Source: Morella rubra (Eukaryota; Streptophyta; Magnoliopsida; Fagales; Myricaceae). From it: a stretch of 64,000 nucleotides of DNA. The stretch lies in contig CM025853.1 in assembly GCA_003952965.2 (NCBI GenBank), forward strand, positions 10,053,161 to 10,117,160, given 5' to 3'. Below the pieces are notes generated by a model that worked only from the letters and a program-made list of their open reading frames with translations, ran no database searches and was not told where the DNA came from. How positions within the stretch are numbered: position 1 is the first letter of the stretch; the number at the start of each line of letters is the position of its first letter. Shown one piece after another: positions 35,356 to 47,399 of the stretch. The position numbers and the translations under genes are program-made.

Positions 35356-36079
35356 AAATCACACCTTAGATTTTAGCGCCTTTTGAAAAAACTCATTGGA
35401 TTTAAAAAATAAAAAATAAAAAAGCTCACTTGGTTTGTTATTTTGGTACCACAACTCAATCAACCCAACACGGTTAGACTCGTTTAATGAAAAATTCATC
35501 CTGCCCAATTGCAATGTGACACGTGTCGTAAATATTTTATAAAATAAAAATTAAATCTAAAATTAATAAAATAATAATAATTAATTAAATCTAAAATTAT
35601 TAAAAAAATATAATTAATTAAATCTAAAATTAAAAAAAATAATTCATTTTAAAAAAAAAAGGGAGAGATCGGCGACCCTGATCTTTCACAGTGGAGGGGG
35701 AGAATCCCTCCTCCACCTCAGCTCTGGGATGGTTGGGGGAGGTCCCCAAGACCACTGCCTCAGGTGGAGGGGGAGTTTCTCCTCCCTCAGCAACCAGAGG
35801 TGGAAGGGGTATTCTCCCCCTCTACCGTGAAAGGGTCAGGGTAAAAAAAAAAAAAAATTAAGTTTTTTTTAATTAATTTTTTATTTTTTAAAAATATAAT
35901 TATTTTTAAAATGTTTATGGCACGTGTCACATTGCAATTGAGAGAGATGAATTTTCCGTTAAACAAGTCTAATGGCGTTAGGTTGAGTGAGTTTTGGTAC
36001 TAAAATGACAAACTCAATAAGTTTTTTTTTTAAACCCTGTGAGTTTTTTAAAAAGGTGTTAAAACCTAGTTTGTGATTT
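35356..36079. mobile_element. 724 bp foldback element with GC-rich centre
   Basis: Arms of about 200 bp are inverted copies (AAATCACACCTTAG against AAATCACAAACTAG; both contain CAATTGCAATGTGACACGTG). The inversion continues into the GC-rich centre, where GTGGAGGGGGAGAAT faces ATTCTCCCCCTCTACC. The whole insert could fold into one long hairpin. A relative lies at 60550-61185. Confidence 0.7.
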
Positions 36080-36495
36080 GACACCACAACCCTTAAGCTT
36101 ATGGGGGTAATAGTGGCTCACTAGTCCTTCACGTAGGGCTGTAAATTAATCAAATTACTCATGAACAACTCGAATTCGGCTCATGTATGCTCAATTTGTG
36201 CTCTGTTCATTTAAAAAATGACCCGAGTTCAAACACTATTTCTGGCTTGAATATTAAACAAGTCCAACTCGGTTAAGCTCGGCTCTGCTCGGCTCAATTT
36301 AAGATTGCGAACAAAACTTGTAAGCTCAACTTGGCTTATTTGAGCTCATTTAAAAGCTCGATACACTTGTATGTATTATAAGTTTCTTATTTATTTGTTA
36401 GTTTATATTCAATAGTTGCATATTAGCAAAATATGCATTTGATTATATTGTTATATGAATGGATGAGTACTATCCATAAGGGTTTGTTATGCACA

Positions 36496-36798
36496 CTATA
36501 TATTAAATATATGTTGTCTGTCATTTTTGCCAATTAACATAAAGGAATCCTCATATGAGGAATTGGTGAGGTCAATCCAGTCGATATGGCTGTGGTTTGT
36601 CCCCACAGGACCATTTTCTAGGGAAACCTCTAGTGGCAAATCCTTTAGGATCAGGTAGGGCTGGGAGTCCACAATCACTTCAAGGCCGTCGGTAACCAAG
36701 GCTCGGATGTGGATGATCAGGACATGGGTGATAAGTTCATGGGTAACAAAGGAATCGAATATCGGCATAATTTGTCTTAGATAAATAAAAGTGGACAA
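36496..36798 (-). CDS. conserved C-terminal coding-like stretch of repeat R2, unknown product
   Basis: A 100-codon open frame on minus. Its middle and end (L-E-V-I-V, Q-P-Y-L-I, N-G-P-V-G-T-N-H, I-D-L-T-N-S-S-Y-E-D-S) have a counterpart in R1 (27280-27430: L-E-V-I-M, K-P-Y-L-I, N-G-P-L-G-T-N-H, I-D-L-T-I-S-S-D-E-D-S). Many base differences between copies are tolerated by the protein reading, which suggests past coding. No family recognised; the 5' part of any such gene is not identified. Confidence 0.3.
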   Translation of the reverse strand: MSTFIYLRQIMPIFDSFVTHELITHVLIIHIRALVTDGLEVIVDSQPYLILKDLPLEVSLENGPVGTNHSHIDWIDLTNSSYEDSFMLIGKNDRQHIFNI

Positions 36799-39201
36799 AC
36801 AAATGGGTGAATCTTAAGGACTCAGTAGCGGGGTTTAATGAGGCATTGGAAGACATCCATACAAGAAGTACATACATGTTCAATAAGCAGTTCATAAGTA
36901 AATGAGAGTACCAGTGTAATGATATGCAGTATGCAGCATGCAATCATGCAGTATATAGTATATAGCATATAGAATGCAGTATGCAACAAGCAATATGCAG
37001 AATGCAATATGCAATGCAACGCTCTTGTCTATTTCTTTAATGCACTTTTCCTTTACAAAATCCATTGTTTTACCCCTAATGGCCAGGGTTGTGCGTCCAA
37101 TCTCCCCTGCACTTTAGGACAGTCCTAGACATTCCGTTGTCCTAGGACACGAGTAAAGGCTCATTTTGCCTCTACTTCGGGTCATCCTACCCGGTAGTGA
37201 TGGTTGCACTCCCAACTGATCAGTACCGTTACCCCATATAAACTTTTCCATATAGATGCCATATCCTTTATTTCATTAGTGTCAAATGCCATGCAAATGC
37301 ACTACAATATCCATAATCCATAACTTTGATATATTTTCCATAAATATATCTTTTCCATAAAATCTTATCCTTTAAAAAAAATAACTTTACAAATATTTCA
37401 CAACCATAACTTGCATTTATTTAAAAAATAAATACCAATTAAATAAACTGATATGCTTACCAAAAATCAAGTAATTAAACATAAGCATTTTCATTAGTCA
37501 AGCATAAGTCAAAAGTCCAGTTCACTAATTCAAGTCCAACGGAGACTTGGACTTAGGCTTGCTGGCAAGCCCATTCTCAAATGAGGTCAGTGGCTGTAGA
37601 GAGCCACTTGGGCCGGTTCAAAACCAAGAAAAGAGGCCCACATGTATGGCCTTAAAAACAAGCTATTTGGGTCCAAAAGGGGTCCAACTTTGGGCTCCAC
37701 TATCCAAGCCCAAAGCTTAGTCAAAGCAAACTATTTTAAGGCCATAAAAACAATACAAGGGTAAGAAAATAATTCCAATTCGAAAATATATCAAACAGAC
37801 CCGTTTTTAAGGCAAAACTCAGTTTTTGAATATAAATACAAAAATTCATAATTAATTCATCTTAGCTCCAAATGACACGAAATTTTAACTGGAGACTTCT
37901 AATAGTGTCTAGTTTCATACCTCAAAATTTCACATCAAACCAAGGTCTTTTACAATATAATAAAAATCCTTAAACACATTGTTATCAACAATTAAACTAA
38001 AATAGACTAGTTTTAACCTAATTGAGCAAATCCTTTAATTCTACGTAAATCATTACATGAAGTCAATCCTATATGCTTCTAATACCTCTTAAGGACCTAA
38101 AAACCGTGCCATGCAAAATAAATACACAAAATTATTATAAAAATATCGAAGGGGCAAAAAGACCTAATCTTCACAATTCCTTCTAATCTTCAAAATCCTC
38201 TAGCATCTAACCAACATAATCCTTATTCAAACACATGAACATCCTATGGAGAGTTCCAGATCATTATATAACATATTGCTAACCTAAAACATTAAAATGC
38301 TATTAACAAGACTAACATGCAAACTAACCCCTTACCTCTTGATCTCTTTGACCTTTTGATGATCTCTTGAGTATTAAAAACCTCCATTAAGCTCACTGTT
38401 AGTATCAATAACCAAGATAAGAACCTCTAAACACCAGAGCTCAAGATACCTCATCCATTTTGTAACTTTTCTCCAAAAATTCTTCTTCTTCTTCTCTCTA
38501 GGGGGCACGGCTCCTTTCTCTCTCTCTCACTCTCTCTTTCTCCAAGAAATGGCCGGATGAAAGTGTGAAGAATTCCTTCACACAATGGTCCTATTTATAC
38601 TACCACTAACTAGGGTTTATTAGGTGTCTAGGCTTAGCTTAGGTGATCTAGTCAAGTATTAGAAGGTGATTGGCCAGCAAGGGAGTAATTCATTGTTGAC
38701 TAATCATTGGTCTTTGACTACAAAAATTTCTATGGGCACTAAACTAGGGGCTGGCCGGTTTTGTCACTTAAAAAGAGGTGGGCTGGGCCGAATTGGGCAT
38801 GAGAGAGGTCCATTGGGCTTTGTTTTCAAGCCTATATGCAATAAAACCTAATTTCTAGGCCTATTTTAGCTAATTAAAAGAAATAATTCTAAAAAATATT
38901 CCTAAGATGCACTACTACCTTAGAACATGTCCTATTGGCTTAGTAATTAAGGGATTAATGCAATGCAAGCAAAAAGATTGAAGAAAAAAATAAACTTTTA
39001 TAAGAAAATAGGGCTAAAACATGCATTAGGGGATATTTTTCTCATAATTTTAGGATATGTAAAACTATTTTTGGGGATTTTTTCCTATTTAAAAACTAAT
39101 AAAATAATAAAATATGAAAATAGTAATATAAATATTATTTATTATAATTAATTAAGAAAATTAGGATAAATAAGAATACTTAGGGGGGTCGGAGTATTAC
39201 A
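36540..39201 (-). mobile_element. 3.2 kb repeat family, truncated copy R2
   Basis: Homologous to R1 over its length: shared 'cttaaggactcagta', 'gcgtccaatctcccct', the 'gcttgctggcaagccca' block and the TATA context. On minus it starts TGTAATACTCCGACC. About 430 bp at the other end, present in R1, is missing. The interior includes a TATA box on minus at 38592-38599. Confidence 0.65.
38592..38599 (-). promoter_or_regulatory. TATA box of repeat R2
   Basis: TATAAATA on minus in the same context as in R1 (29247). Conservation in both copies supports a genuine promoter. Confidence 0.5.
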
Positions 39202-39479
39202 ATTTAAATTATCACTTTTTGACACATAAAAAAGTTCACGAACTACCAAATTTCATCAATTTGTGCCCCTAAAAAAGATTCAACGATAACTCGTGCCACG
39301 TGTGTTGTGAATGAGTCACGTGGCACGATTTTGACCCTCAAATTTTATTTCAGGATGCAATTTTATTAATTGTGAAATTTGGAAAGCTTAATTTGTCAAG
39401 ATTGGTTGTTTAGACCTCTATTTGAAATTGCATTGGTAGTTAGAGGGTTCAAAGTGACTTTTCTCCTAGAGTGTTTGTG
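39202..39479. other. short AT-rich repeat-like spacer
   Basis: Contains the paired phrases GTGCCACGTG and GTCACGTGGCAC (39291-39327), probably the middle of another small foldback. No gene. Confidence 0.35.
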
Positions 39480-39514
39480 TTGATATATGCATGTCGTATG
39501 GTTACTCTACCATA

Positions 39515-40760
39515 TGAAAAAGGATTTTTTGAAAAAGAATATTCCCACCAAAGCAAGATTGATCTAGATGAATTAGGAACTTTTTGAGTTTTGCAAAAAT
39601 GAAATTTCTAATTTATTACAAAAAGGACTTATCTGCAAGTCTAAATCACCCTGGAGTTGTGCTGTATTTTATGTACAGAAATAGGCTGAATTAGAACGAG
39701 GAGTTTCTCATCTTTTCATAAATTCTAAACCCCTCAATAATGTCTTACAGTGGATTCTCTACCCCTTCCTAATAAAAAAGATTTGTTGAGCAGATTACAT
39801 GACTCCACCATTTTTTTCAAAATTTGATATGAAATCCGAATTTTGGCAAATCCAAATTGCTAAAACTAACCATTACAAAACTGCTTTTACTATCCCTTTT
39901 GAACATTTTGAATGAAATGTTATGCCGTTCGGCTTACAAAATACACTCCCTGAGTTCCATAATGTTATGATGACATTTTCAATCCCTATTCTTGTTTTTC
40001 TATTGTTTACATTGATGATGTCTTAATATTTTCCAAATCAATAAAGCAACATTGGTTTCATCTCCACAAATTCTTTAACATAATTAAAGAAAATGGCCTT
40101 GTTGTTTCTGCCCCCAAAATAAAACTTTCCCAAACGAAACTTTTTCTTGGTCGTAATATATATCAAGGCACGATGACTTTTATCTCTTGTGCCATTGAAT
40201 TTGCTACAAATTCTCCGGTGAGATTAAGGAAAAAAAAGCCCAACTCCAACATTTTTTAGGCAACCTAAACTATGTGGCTAGCTTTTATAAAGATTTACAG
40301 AAGACCTGTAAACCTTTGTTTGCCCGTCTAAACTAAAATCCTTCTGCTTGGACATTTCATCATACTACTACTATTCAGCAGATCAAGCAACACATTAAGC
40401 ATTTACCTTGTCTAGGTATTGCTTCTCCTAATGCATTCAAAATCATTGAAATTGATGCCTCCAACATAGGTTATGGAGGGATACTGAAGCAACGCATGCA
40501 TAATACTGAAAACATGCATCATATTGAGCAGATAGTTAGGTTTATTCTGGAGCATGGAATCTAACTCGGGAAAAATATAGTACTATTAAAAAGGAAAATT
40601 TTGTCCATTGTCCTTTGTGTTTCTAAATTTCAGGATGATATTTTGAATAAATTTTTTTAATACGAGTTGATTGCAAATCTACAAAAGATATTCTCTTCAA
40701 AGATGTCAAAAACCTGCCTCTAAACATCTTTTTGCCAAATGGCAAGACATTTTATCTATT
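39515..40760 (+). pseudogene. pararetroviral reverse transcriptase / RNase H remnant
   Basis: Fragments in all three frames give a caulimovirid-style RT: a conserved K-S-P-W-S-C segment (~39640), the Y-I-D-D-V catalytic motif at 40008-40022, and RNase H-type residues near 40440-40480. At least eight stops or frame changes are spread along it (for example 39586, 39630, 39870, 40220, 40335), so no enzyme can be made. Described only, not restored. Confidence 0.75.
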
Positions 40761-40859
40761 TTTTTTAATTTGATATAAATATATAAAAGAAGATTCAAAT
40801 TTCATCCTTGACTTTCTTACCTGTGAATTTCTATAGGGTATATGACCGTTTAACCTCCA

Positions 40860-42197
40860 TGTCTACTACCGGTTCCTCCTCTAATTCCAAGTCCCCCAAA
40901 CCCAAAAAACTGACCACTGCAGATTTCCTTTCTGGTAATGTACTTCCCTTGACACCTGGACCTTCTCCTTCTAGTCCCTTCCAAGAGTTCTTCCTGCTCA
41001 TTTTCATCTTCAGACTCCTACTTCTAATACCTTTACGGTCTTAGGATTTTTCCCTTCTCTTGCCCCCACATCTAGTAACTCTAGGCCGACTACTCCACCC
41101 CTGATGATAAAACCTTCAGCCAAATTGCTCAAATAACTCCTTCTATACCCAATGCTCTAGTAAAAACTAACAACATGATCCTAAAAGATTATGTTCTGTC
41201 ATGTTACTTACATTGAAGTCCCGTATCACACCACTGATACGCCGAACCAGACTGCTGCACAGGTATTGCCTCCAAGATGGAACTTTGTTCCTAAAAATCC
41301 TGCCTTCTCCCAAAGTTATTTATCAATATATCTACATGAATCACAATCTATTGAATTCGAAACCACTCCTTGCAGATTTGATTCTACAAGAGCTGGATTT
41401 TCAAAATTCCATCATAAGAATTATCAATACCAAAGAATGGGGATAGCCATGAACTTTTAAGAGCCTATCTGTACCATTCAAAAAATCAAAAGCAATTTCA
41501 TAGTATGACTATGTTGATGCATGGACTTTTCCCTTCATTTTGAAAATAACATCCATCGTCATACATGGTTCATACATTTCAAAAAATTCAGTGTTCTGGT
41601 CCAATACCAAGTTGGTTTCACCATTGGTGGGATCGTTCAATCCTAAATTATCCCTGTTCCCTACCTCTCTCAAAGATGACTTTCACCAATGGGCAACTTC
41701 CCCTCATGACACTCCTAAAATCAAAACCTACCCTGCCACAAAAACATTCACATACTTGCCCTCCTCCAGTTTTGTATCCAGTTCAATCTGCTCCCCTGGA
41801 TACTAAGTTTGAAGTTGACCTTTAACCCTGAAAAATCCCACAAAATACTAAGCCAAATTTTTTTCATCAAATGGTGGAATACCTTCTTTCATGATGACAT
41901 TACCCAAGCCAACTAGGCAATAAAACAAAGCCCAAGAATCTCATCCTCAATTTTTAGCTCAACCAAGCCAATTATAGGCGAATCTGTCTACAACCAAGTC
42001 TAAAGAGGATTATAAAAAGGAATTATGGATGTTCTCTCAATTATCAGAAGATGATGAAGGACAGAGCTCTTACTCCCTGATTATTGATATTGAACAATAT
42101 AATCCTACATATGAGGACTCCCAAGATCCTTTTGCAGGATATGATTTTGAGATCCCTGGTGATTTCTCCCTGGATATTGATGAGCTTCTGAATTAAT
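40860..42197 (+). pseudogene. pararetroviral downstream ORF remnant
   Basis: From ATG 40860 a Ser/Pro/Lys-rich start is open to about 41043. Later pieces appear in shifted frames (around 41200-41450 and 41560-41810), with an acidic end finishing at TAA 42195-42197. The order and composition fit the second, unknown-function ORF of florendovirus-like elements. It is interrupted by several frameshifts. Confidence 0.5.
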
Positions 42198-42397
42198 AAA
42201 GATTATGATTGGACGACGACTTATGATGACAAACTGCTGGCAACATGTTAAACTATCTAGACTGAAATGCCTTTGCTGACAGGCGTCAAAAGACACAAAA
42301 CCCCTACCAACACTTTCAAAGACAAAAGACTAAAATATCCTTTCTGTTCATGACTAATCAAAGGGTAACTGATGAAATTTCTTCTCCCAACTTTTCC

Positions 42398-42405
42398 TAT
42401 ATAAA
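42398..42405 (+). promoter_or_regulatory. TATA box of the pararetrovirus remnant
   Basis: TATATAAA in CCTATATAAAAGAGCTTCGC, about 200 bp after the downstream ORF. This is the usual place for a pararetroviral promoter. The following leader is rich in CTCTC and has no ORF. Confidence 0.55.
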
Positions 42406-42772
42406 AGAGCTTCGCAGAAGAATTCTGCAGATCAGAATTCCGCAAACACTTGAAGCTCTAGACTCTCTCAAACTTCCCTCAAGTCTCCTATTCCCAAGGA
42501 ATCTCTTCCCATCATCTATCTTGTAATACTCTCTCCTAGATAATTTTCCTAGATAACTCCTTTTATCTCCTGCAATATTTTTCAAGCTTGTTATTTTATT
42601 TTTTGTGCCAGAACTTGCAATTTTACTGTATTATCATTATAATGATGATGTTTTCTTCAATATCTTGTTGTACAACCTATATGCTTTCTGCTTTATATTT
42701 ATTAATTATTGCTTTTATGTACTGCTTTTCTGCTTTGCTTTTGTCATTTGGTATCAATTGATATATGCATGT

Positions 42773-43054
42773 GTATGACTAAATAATGTACATCATATCT
42801 TTATATATAGTATGTATGATTCCATATATATGATCGTCACTAATATGACTTATTTATGTTCAATAATATGTTTATATGATATTCATTGTACAATAAACAA
42901 ATGCATGTAGCCCATGCATATATATGTTTTTTTTATATTATATATTTTTTCTACAGCATATATCTTGTGTCAGTATCTTTTATTTTGAGAACTTTGTTTC
43001 TTACATTAGGGAGAATTTTATAAGGACTTATAGACATATTTTTTATTAAGGATA
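42773..43054. other. AT-rich spacer before CACTA 2
   Basis: Many TATATA/ATATGCATG phrases; nothing coding seen. Confidence 0.4.
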
Positions 43055-43139
43055 TATCACTGCAAGAAAGCTTTAGGTGACAAAATTTTGGGTGTCAAAC
43101 CAAATTTTGTCATCTAAAGTGGCATTTCCATGACAAAAC

Positions 43140-44130
43140 ATTAATTTCGTCACCCAAACCATCCAGGAAAGCCAAAACTGTTCGGACGTATTTCTGGTGT
43201 GACAACATACACGTGTCGCGAATGAGTGACGATAAAAATAGTCACAAAATACAAAATACCGTCCAGACCAATAAGCAAACCGTTCGGACTCTTTGCTGGG
43301 TGACAAATTCCAAATCGTCGTAACTAAGTGACAATTAGAATTGTCACAATTTTTACAATACCGTCCGACCCCTCTTTTAGAATGTCCGCATGAACATTAC
43401 CTAATGAATAATAATCGTCAGCATATAGTGACAAATTAAAAATCGTCATGAACACTCAATCACGTCGGACGTCATCATCTGCATTCTAACGAAAAAAATA
43501 CATTCGTCCGGAGGCTAGAAAACATGTCCGCACAGGTATTAACGCTTCTTCCTCGAATTGCATGGTTCCACGTTGTAAAACTTCAGACACGTGATGTCAA
43601 AATCGTCCGGAACAAGACATACCATCCGGACGGTTTAAGTTCTAGAACTTTTCGAATTGGGCATATTTAATGACGTTGAATTTGATTGGGCACGTGTGAA
43701 TCTAACCGTTGAGAAGCGTCTGAACGCATACGAAATCGTTTGGACGCTTCCTAAGCACATTAAACCAGCTAAACTTTGTCAAAATCACAAACTCACTCTC
43801 TTCTCTCAAACTTTTCTCCCAAACGTTTTCACTACCCGTTCGAGATCTCTCAAACAACTTCAGGTAAAACTTTCTTCATGAGTTTGGTTCTCAATTTCAT
43901 GCATTTCAATTCAATATCGTCCACTGTTTAGTTTGTTGTGTTGTTTGCGTTCATCAAATTATGCTGTTTAGTTTGTGTTCATTGAAACACCGTTTGAACG
44001 GTTCTTTAAAGCCGTCCAGATTTTTTTTGTTCGTCCTAACTGTATTGTTCCGTTCGGATGTCTTAGAATTTAAACGACGCAGTTTGACATTCTTGCGAAC
44101 GGTTTGTGCTTATGTTCGAACGGTTTTTGT
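43140..44130. repeat. motif array 1 in CACTA 2
   Basis: Same class of CGTCCGGAC / GTTCGGACG motifs as 7760-8740, at matching positions relative to the left end and the first ORF. Confidence 0.7.
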
Positions 44131-44140
44131 TAGGTTGACC

Positions 44141-44479
44141 ATGGAACGCTCTGGAGAAGTATCACCAATGTCGGGGACAGACAGAGCGACCAGCTTGGGC
44201 GGACGCTTTTTTAGTGGAGTTGAGGGAGAGTATTCGGGCAATAGTGGAGCCGATGCATTCGTTGTGCATGGAGCTCTAATGCTGCTTGACCGGTTGAAGA
44301 CTAAATTTGCTTTAACGGATAAGGCTCTGACGGAGGAGCTGAATATTATGTGGATGAAACTTTTCTCTGTGAGAGAACAATTGTCTCAGTTGTCCCAGTC
44401 TGTCCATACCATTTTGATACAGCTGCAGACACTCGTCAGACGGGTGGATAATATGAGGAGCATTGGTGCATGTTCGTGA
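44141..44479 (+). CDS. CACTA gene 1: 112-residue coiled-coil protein, intact
   Basis: The ATG at 44141 (MERSGEVSPMSG) opens 112 codons to TGA 44477-44479 with no break. Residues 1-45 are Gly/Ser-rich with F-F-S-G-V-E-G-E. Residues 60-105 form likely amphipathic helix (E-E-L-N-I-M, L-F-S-V-R-E-Q-L-S-Q-L, I-L-I-Q-L-Q-T-L-V-R-R). No signal peptide or catalytic motif is seen. A leader exon with donor CAG|GTAAAAC ends at 43863, and the reading start follows a motif array. The homologue in element 1 is frameshifted. The function is unknown. It could be an accessory DNA-binding or oligomerising protein, or a decayed piece of a larger one. Confidence 0.45.
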   Translation: MERSGEVSPMSGTDRATSLGGRFFSGVEGEYSGNSGADAFVVHGALMLLDRLKTKFALTDKALTEELNIMWMKLFSVREQLSQLSQSVHTILIQLQTLVRRVDNMRSIGACS

Positions 44480-45060
44480 CGCCCTCGGACAAGATCTGGA
44501 CGAGCCATCTCATGATTTGGACTAGTCTCCTATTTATGCTTTATCACTATTATTTATTTATCGTTAGAAGGACTGTCTCCGGCTTGTACTAGACATTATG
44601 ATTGTGTTTTTCATTCGGTATTTGGATTATTTTTTATATTTTATATTAATTATGTTTTTTCACTAGATTAAATTTATTACAATTTAAACAGATAATTAGT
44701 ACAATCAAATAGGTGATTAGTACGAGTGCTATGTTAACGGAACGGTTAGTGTAATTAGATTGTAATGGTTAGTGTAATTAGCTTGCAATTACAATTAAAT
44801 AGGTGATTAGTTATAATGGATGTTTAATATAAAAGTATGCTTAACTATATATATATTTTTTATTTATTCAAAATAAAGTTAAAAATTTGAGCCAAATTAC
44901 ATTGTGTTAAATTGAGTGAAAAATTAAATTATTTAAGTAAAATAAATTAAGTAAAGTAAATTAATTATTTAAATAAATTAAGTGAAGTAAATTAATTATT
45001 TAAATAAATTAAGTTGAGTGAAGTAAATTAAATTTAGTGAATTTAACAACACAAGTAATG
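44480..45060. other. AT-rich spacer in CACTA 2
   Basis: Several tandem-like 'aaataaattaagt' phrases at 44930-45020 absent from element 1; otherwise similar to 9087-9470. No coding signal. Confidence 0.5.
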
Positions 45061-45064
45061 TTAA

Positions 45065-45480
45065 ATAAATCTGCTAGCGGTTCGGACGATGTCCTTATCG
45101 CAACTGCTAGGAGTATACGTATTTAATGAGGTAGGTGTTCGAACATAAAGGAACCGCGTCCAGACTGGTATGATGAAATGGCGCTGTTAGAATGGTTGAG
45201 ACAGTTGAAAACAGCTGTCATCATTTGAACCATTGTATACCACCTGAACGGTATGCGATGTTTATTCAGCCAAACGTGCACTTCCACGTCACGTGAAGTT
45301 AGGGAAAAACCATTCGCATGATGGGAATACACGTCCAAACGCTTTTTTTGTGCCGAACAAATTTAAACGGTTTAAATTTTGACATTTAATACGAAGTATG
45401 TTGATTGGGCCACGTGTGCAAGAAAACGTCTGGACGTCATACGGGACGTCCAGACGCAATCAACTGATTCTAAAAACTCG
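45065..45480. repeat. motif array 2 in CACTA 2
   Basis: GTTCGGACG/GTCCAGACG-type motifs before the second leader (about 45510-45597, donor CAG|GTATG). Counterpart of 9480-10020. Confidence 0.65.
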
Positions 45481-45948
45481 AACAGTTCAGCATTTTCACA
45501 TATACCAACCATTTCTCACCAAAAATCTCTCAAAGCTCAATTCTTTTCTTCTCAAATCTTAACGTAATCTCACTCCGTGGATCTAATCACATCCAGGTAT
45601 GTTTTACTTACTTTTAACAAGATTTTAAGGGTAAAAATTTCATTTTTTTATAGTTTTACGTATAGAATTTCAATTCCATTTTTTGCATAGTACATTGTGT
45701 TAAGTGTTAGCATTGTTTTAAGTGTATTAGTTTGTGTTTTGGTTGTATTTTTGGGCGTGTATGGGAGGTGGAGGGACATTTCCATGGCTGAGTTAACTAG
45801 GTCGTCCTCCCCGCAGAGTCTGGATGCCTCTTTTAGATATCCAGACATGTCCTTGAGTCGTTCGGAGGTATTCATTGCCATTAAATTTAAATAGTTTACT
45901 TCTCTGTTGTACATTCAGGCTCTTTGACAGTCTACAAAAGTGTTCATT

Positions 45949-47062
45949 ATGTCTCGCTCGATTGTTGGCATGCGGGACATCAAGTTGGCAGATTTCTTCG
46001 ATCTTACATTTGAGGGTAGGACGCTTTTGGAGGTGGTGGAGCAGGTAGGTTGGCTTCCGTTGATCCATAGGACCAGGTATGCATCGAAGAACCTGGTGCG
46101 GGAGTTCTATTGTGCTATATTATGGGCGAGGAACCTCGAGGAGCCTAGTATGGAGGTCACTGTCCTAACGTTTCGATCAAATTCTCGCTGGACGAGCTAG
46201 CAATCTTGGGGTACGAGAGGGATTTGACAATGTTCCCAAACCTGCCAATGAGCGAGGAGGGCCGGCCTACTAAGGCTGAGGTTTTTTGAACTATGCTGGG
46301 CAAGGATATAGTTATTTTGGAGGGAAGCTACATGATACACGGGCAGTTGCTTCCTTTTTGGCATATCATGCACCTGATCCTATGCTCCGCCATCGACCCG
46401 CAGAGACACCCCATGAGCTGTCTTATAGCAAAGCCGAGTTCTTGTACTGGTAGTTGTACAAGGGCTACTTGTTGATATGGCATCATACATCTACCAGTCT
46501 GTTCGTGCAAAGGCCCTGAAGACTGATGCTCAGATTTCATTGCCGCACGGGATTCTTCTAACCCAGTTCCTGCACGCCATGCTGGTACTCAAAGGTCCTG
46601 ACGAGCCGAAGGCGGTTCCACTTGGGTTGATCAACAAGACAACGCTCTCAAAATTGGTAGCCCAGAGTCTTCGAGCGTTTAATGCCGCTCGGGCAGCTAG
46701 AGGTAGATGACAAGAGTAGCCTGAGGAGAATTTGGAGGAGTAGGATCCTAGACAGGGCTCTACCCAGGGACTTGGGGCACAACGACTGAGTTGGATGGAC
46801 GATATGATGACGGAGCTGACTTACTAGATGCAATCAATCATGTAGCCCACCCATGAGATGGTGAGTGATATCAGTGGTTGGCTGACAACTTTGGAGCGTA
46901 AGGTCAAGGACATGGACTTTGGGAGGAAGAAGAAGGTCGAGGCCATAAGGGAGTGGCAACTAGCGCAGAGTTATTTGCCTTGACTCAATGGGTCGTGCTA
47001 ATAGGGAGCACCTTTGTCGAGTTCGTGAGGTCCTAAAACTCATAGATGATGATGATGAGTAG
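45949..47062 (+). pseudogene. CACTA gene 2 homologue, 'putative plant transposon protein'-like
   Basis: From ATG 45949 it follows the element 1 gene: D-I-K-L-A-D-F-F, F-E-G-R-T-L, W-L-P-L-I-H and K-N-L-V-R-E-F-Y in frame to about 46155. A lost base then breaks it, and pieces continue in other frames to the Asp-rich end and TAG 47060-47062. Its N-terminus starts at the second Met of the element 1 protein. Comparing the two copies shows that the single-base errors differ, so both descend independently from an intact gene. Confidence 0.55.
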
Positions 47063-47399
47063 TCTATCTTTATTTAGTTTTATTATGACGTTTATTTTTT
47101 TTATAATGTTTTGAGGACATTTACTTTTATATTATGTTTTTGGACATGTATTGGTATTTATTTGATGTTATTTTGTTTTTATTATGTTTTGATATATTTA
47201 TGTTATTTCAGTTATGTTATTTCTATTTATTAGAACTTAATACAATATGTTAATTAATGTTATGTTTCTAATTTCGTTACACTCCTTCAAAAAAATGTTG
47301 ATATTAGATCTCAACACACTTAAGGTTATTTATATTATTAATTAACTTTGGTTATTTAAAACTTGATAATAAATTGAATTATATAAGCTTAAAAAAAAT

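Larger units (their letters stand above)
39495..42757 (+). mobile_element. endogenous pararetrovirus fragment (Caulimoviridae-like)
   Basis: Genome-integrated remnant holding the reverse transcriptase/RNase H part of a polyprotein, a separate downstream ORF region, a TATA box and leader-like DNA, ending at TGGTATCA (42749-42756), the start of a tRNA-Met primer site. The RT-RNase H-then-separate-ORF order fits florendovirus-type elements (inference). The upstream movement/capsid part is absent. An exact 15 bp direct repeat, TTGATATATGCATGT, stands at 39480-39494 and 42758-42772. Multiple stops and shifts make it non-functional. Confidence 0.75.

Noticed and set aside
39515..40760. Ordinary gypsy retrotransposon instead of a pararetrovirus
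   Set aside because: The RT style, the separate downstream ORF, the promoter-leader-primer-site order and the absence of LTRs or an integrase fit Caulimoviridae better. Not fully excluded.
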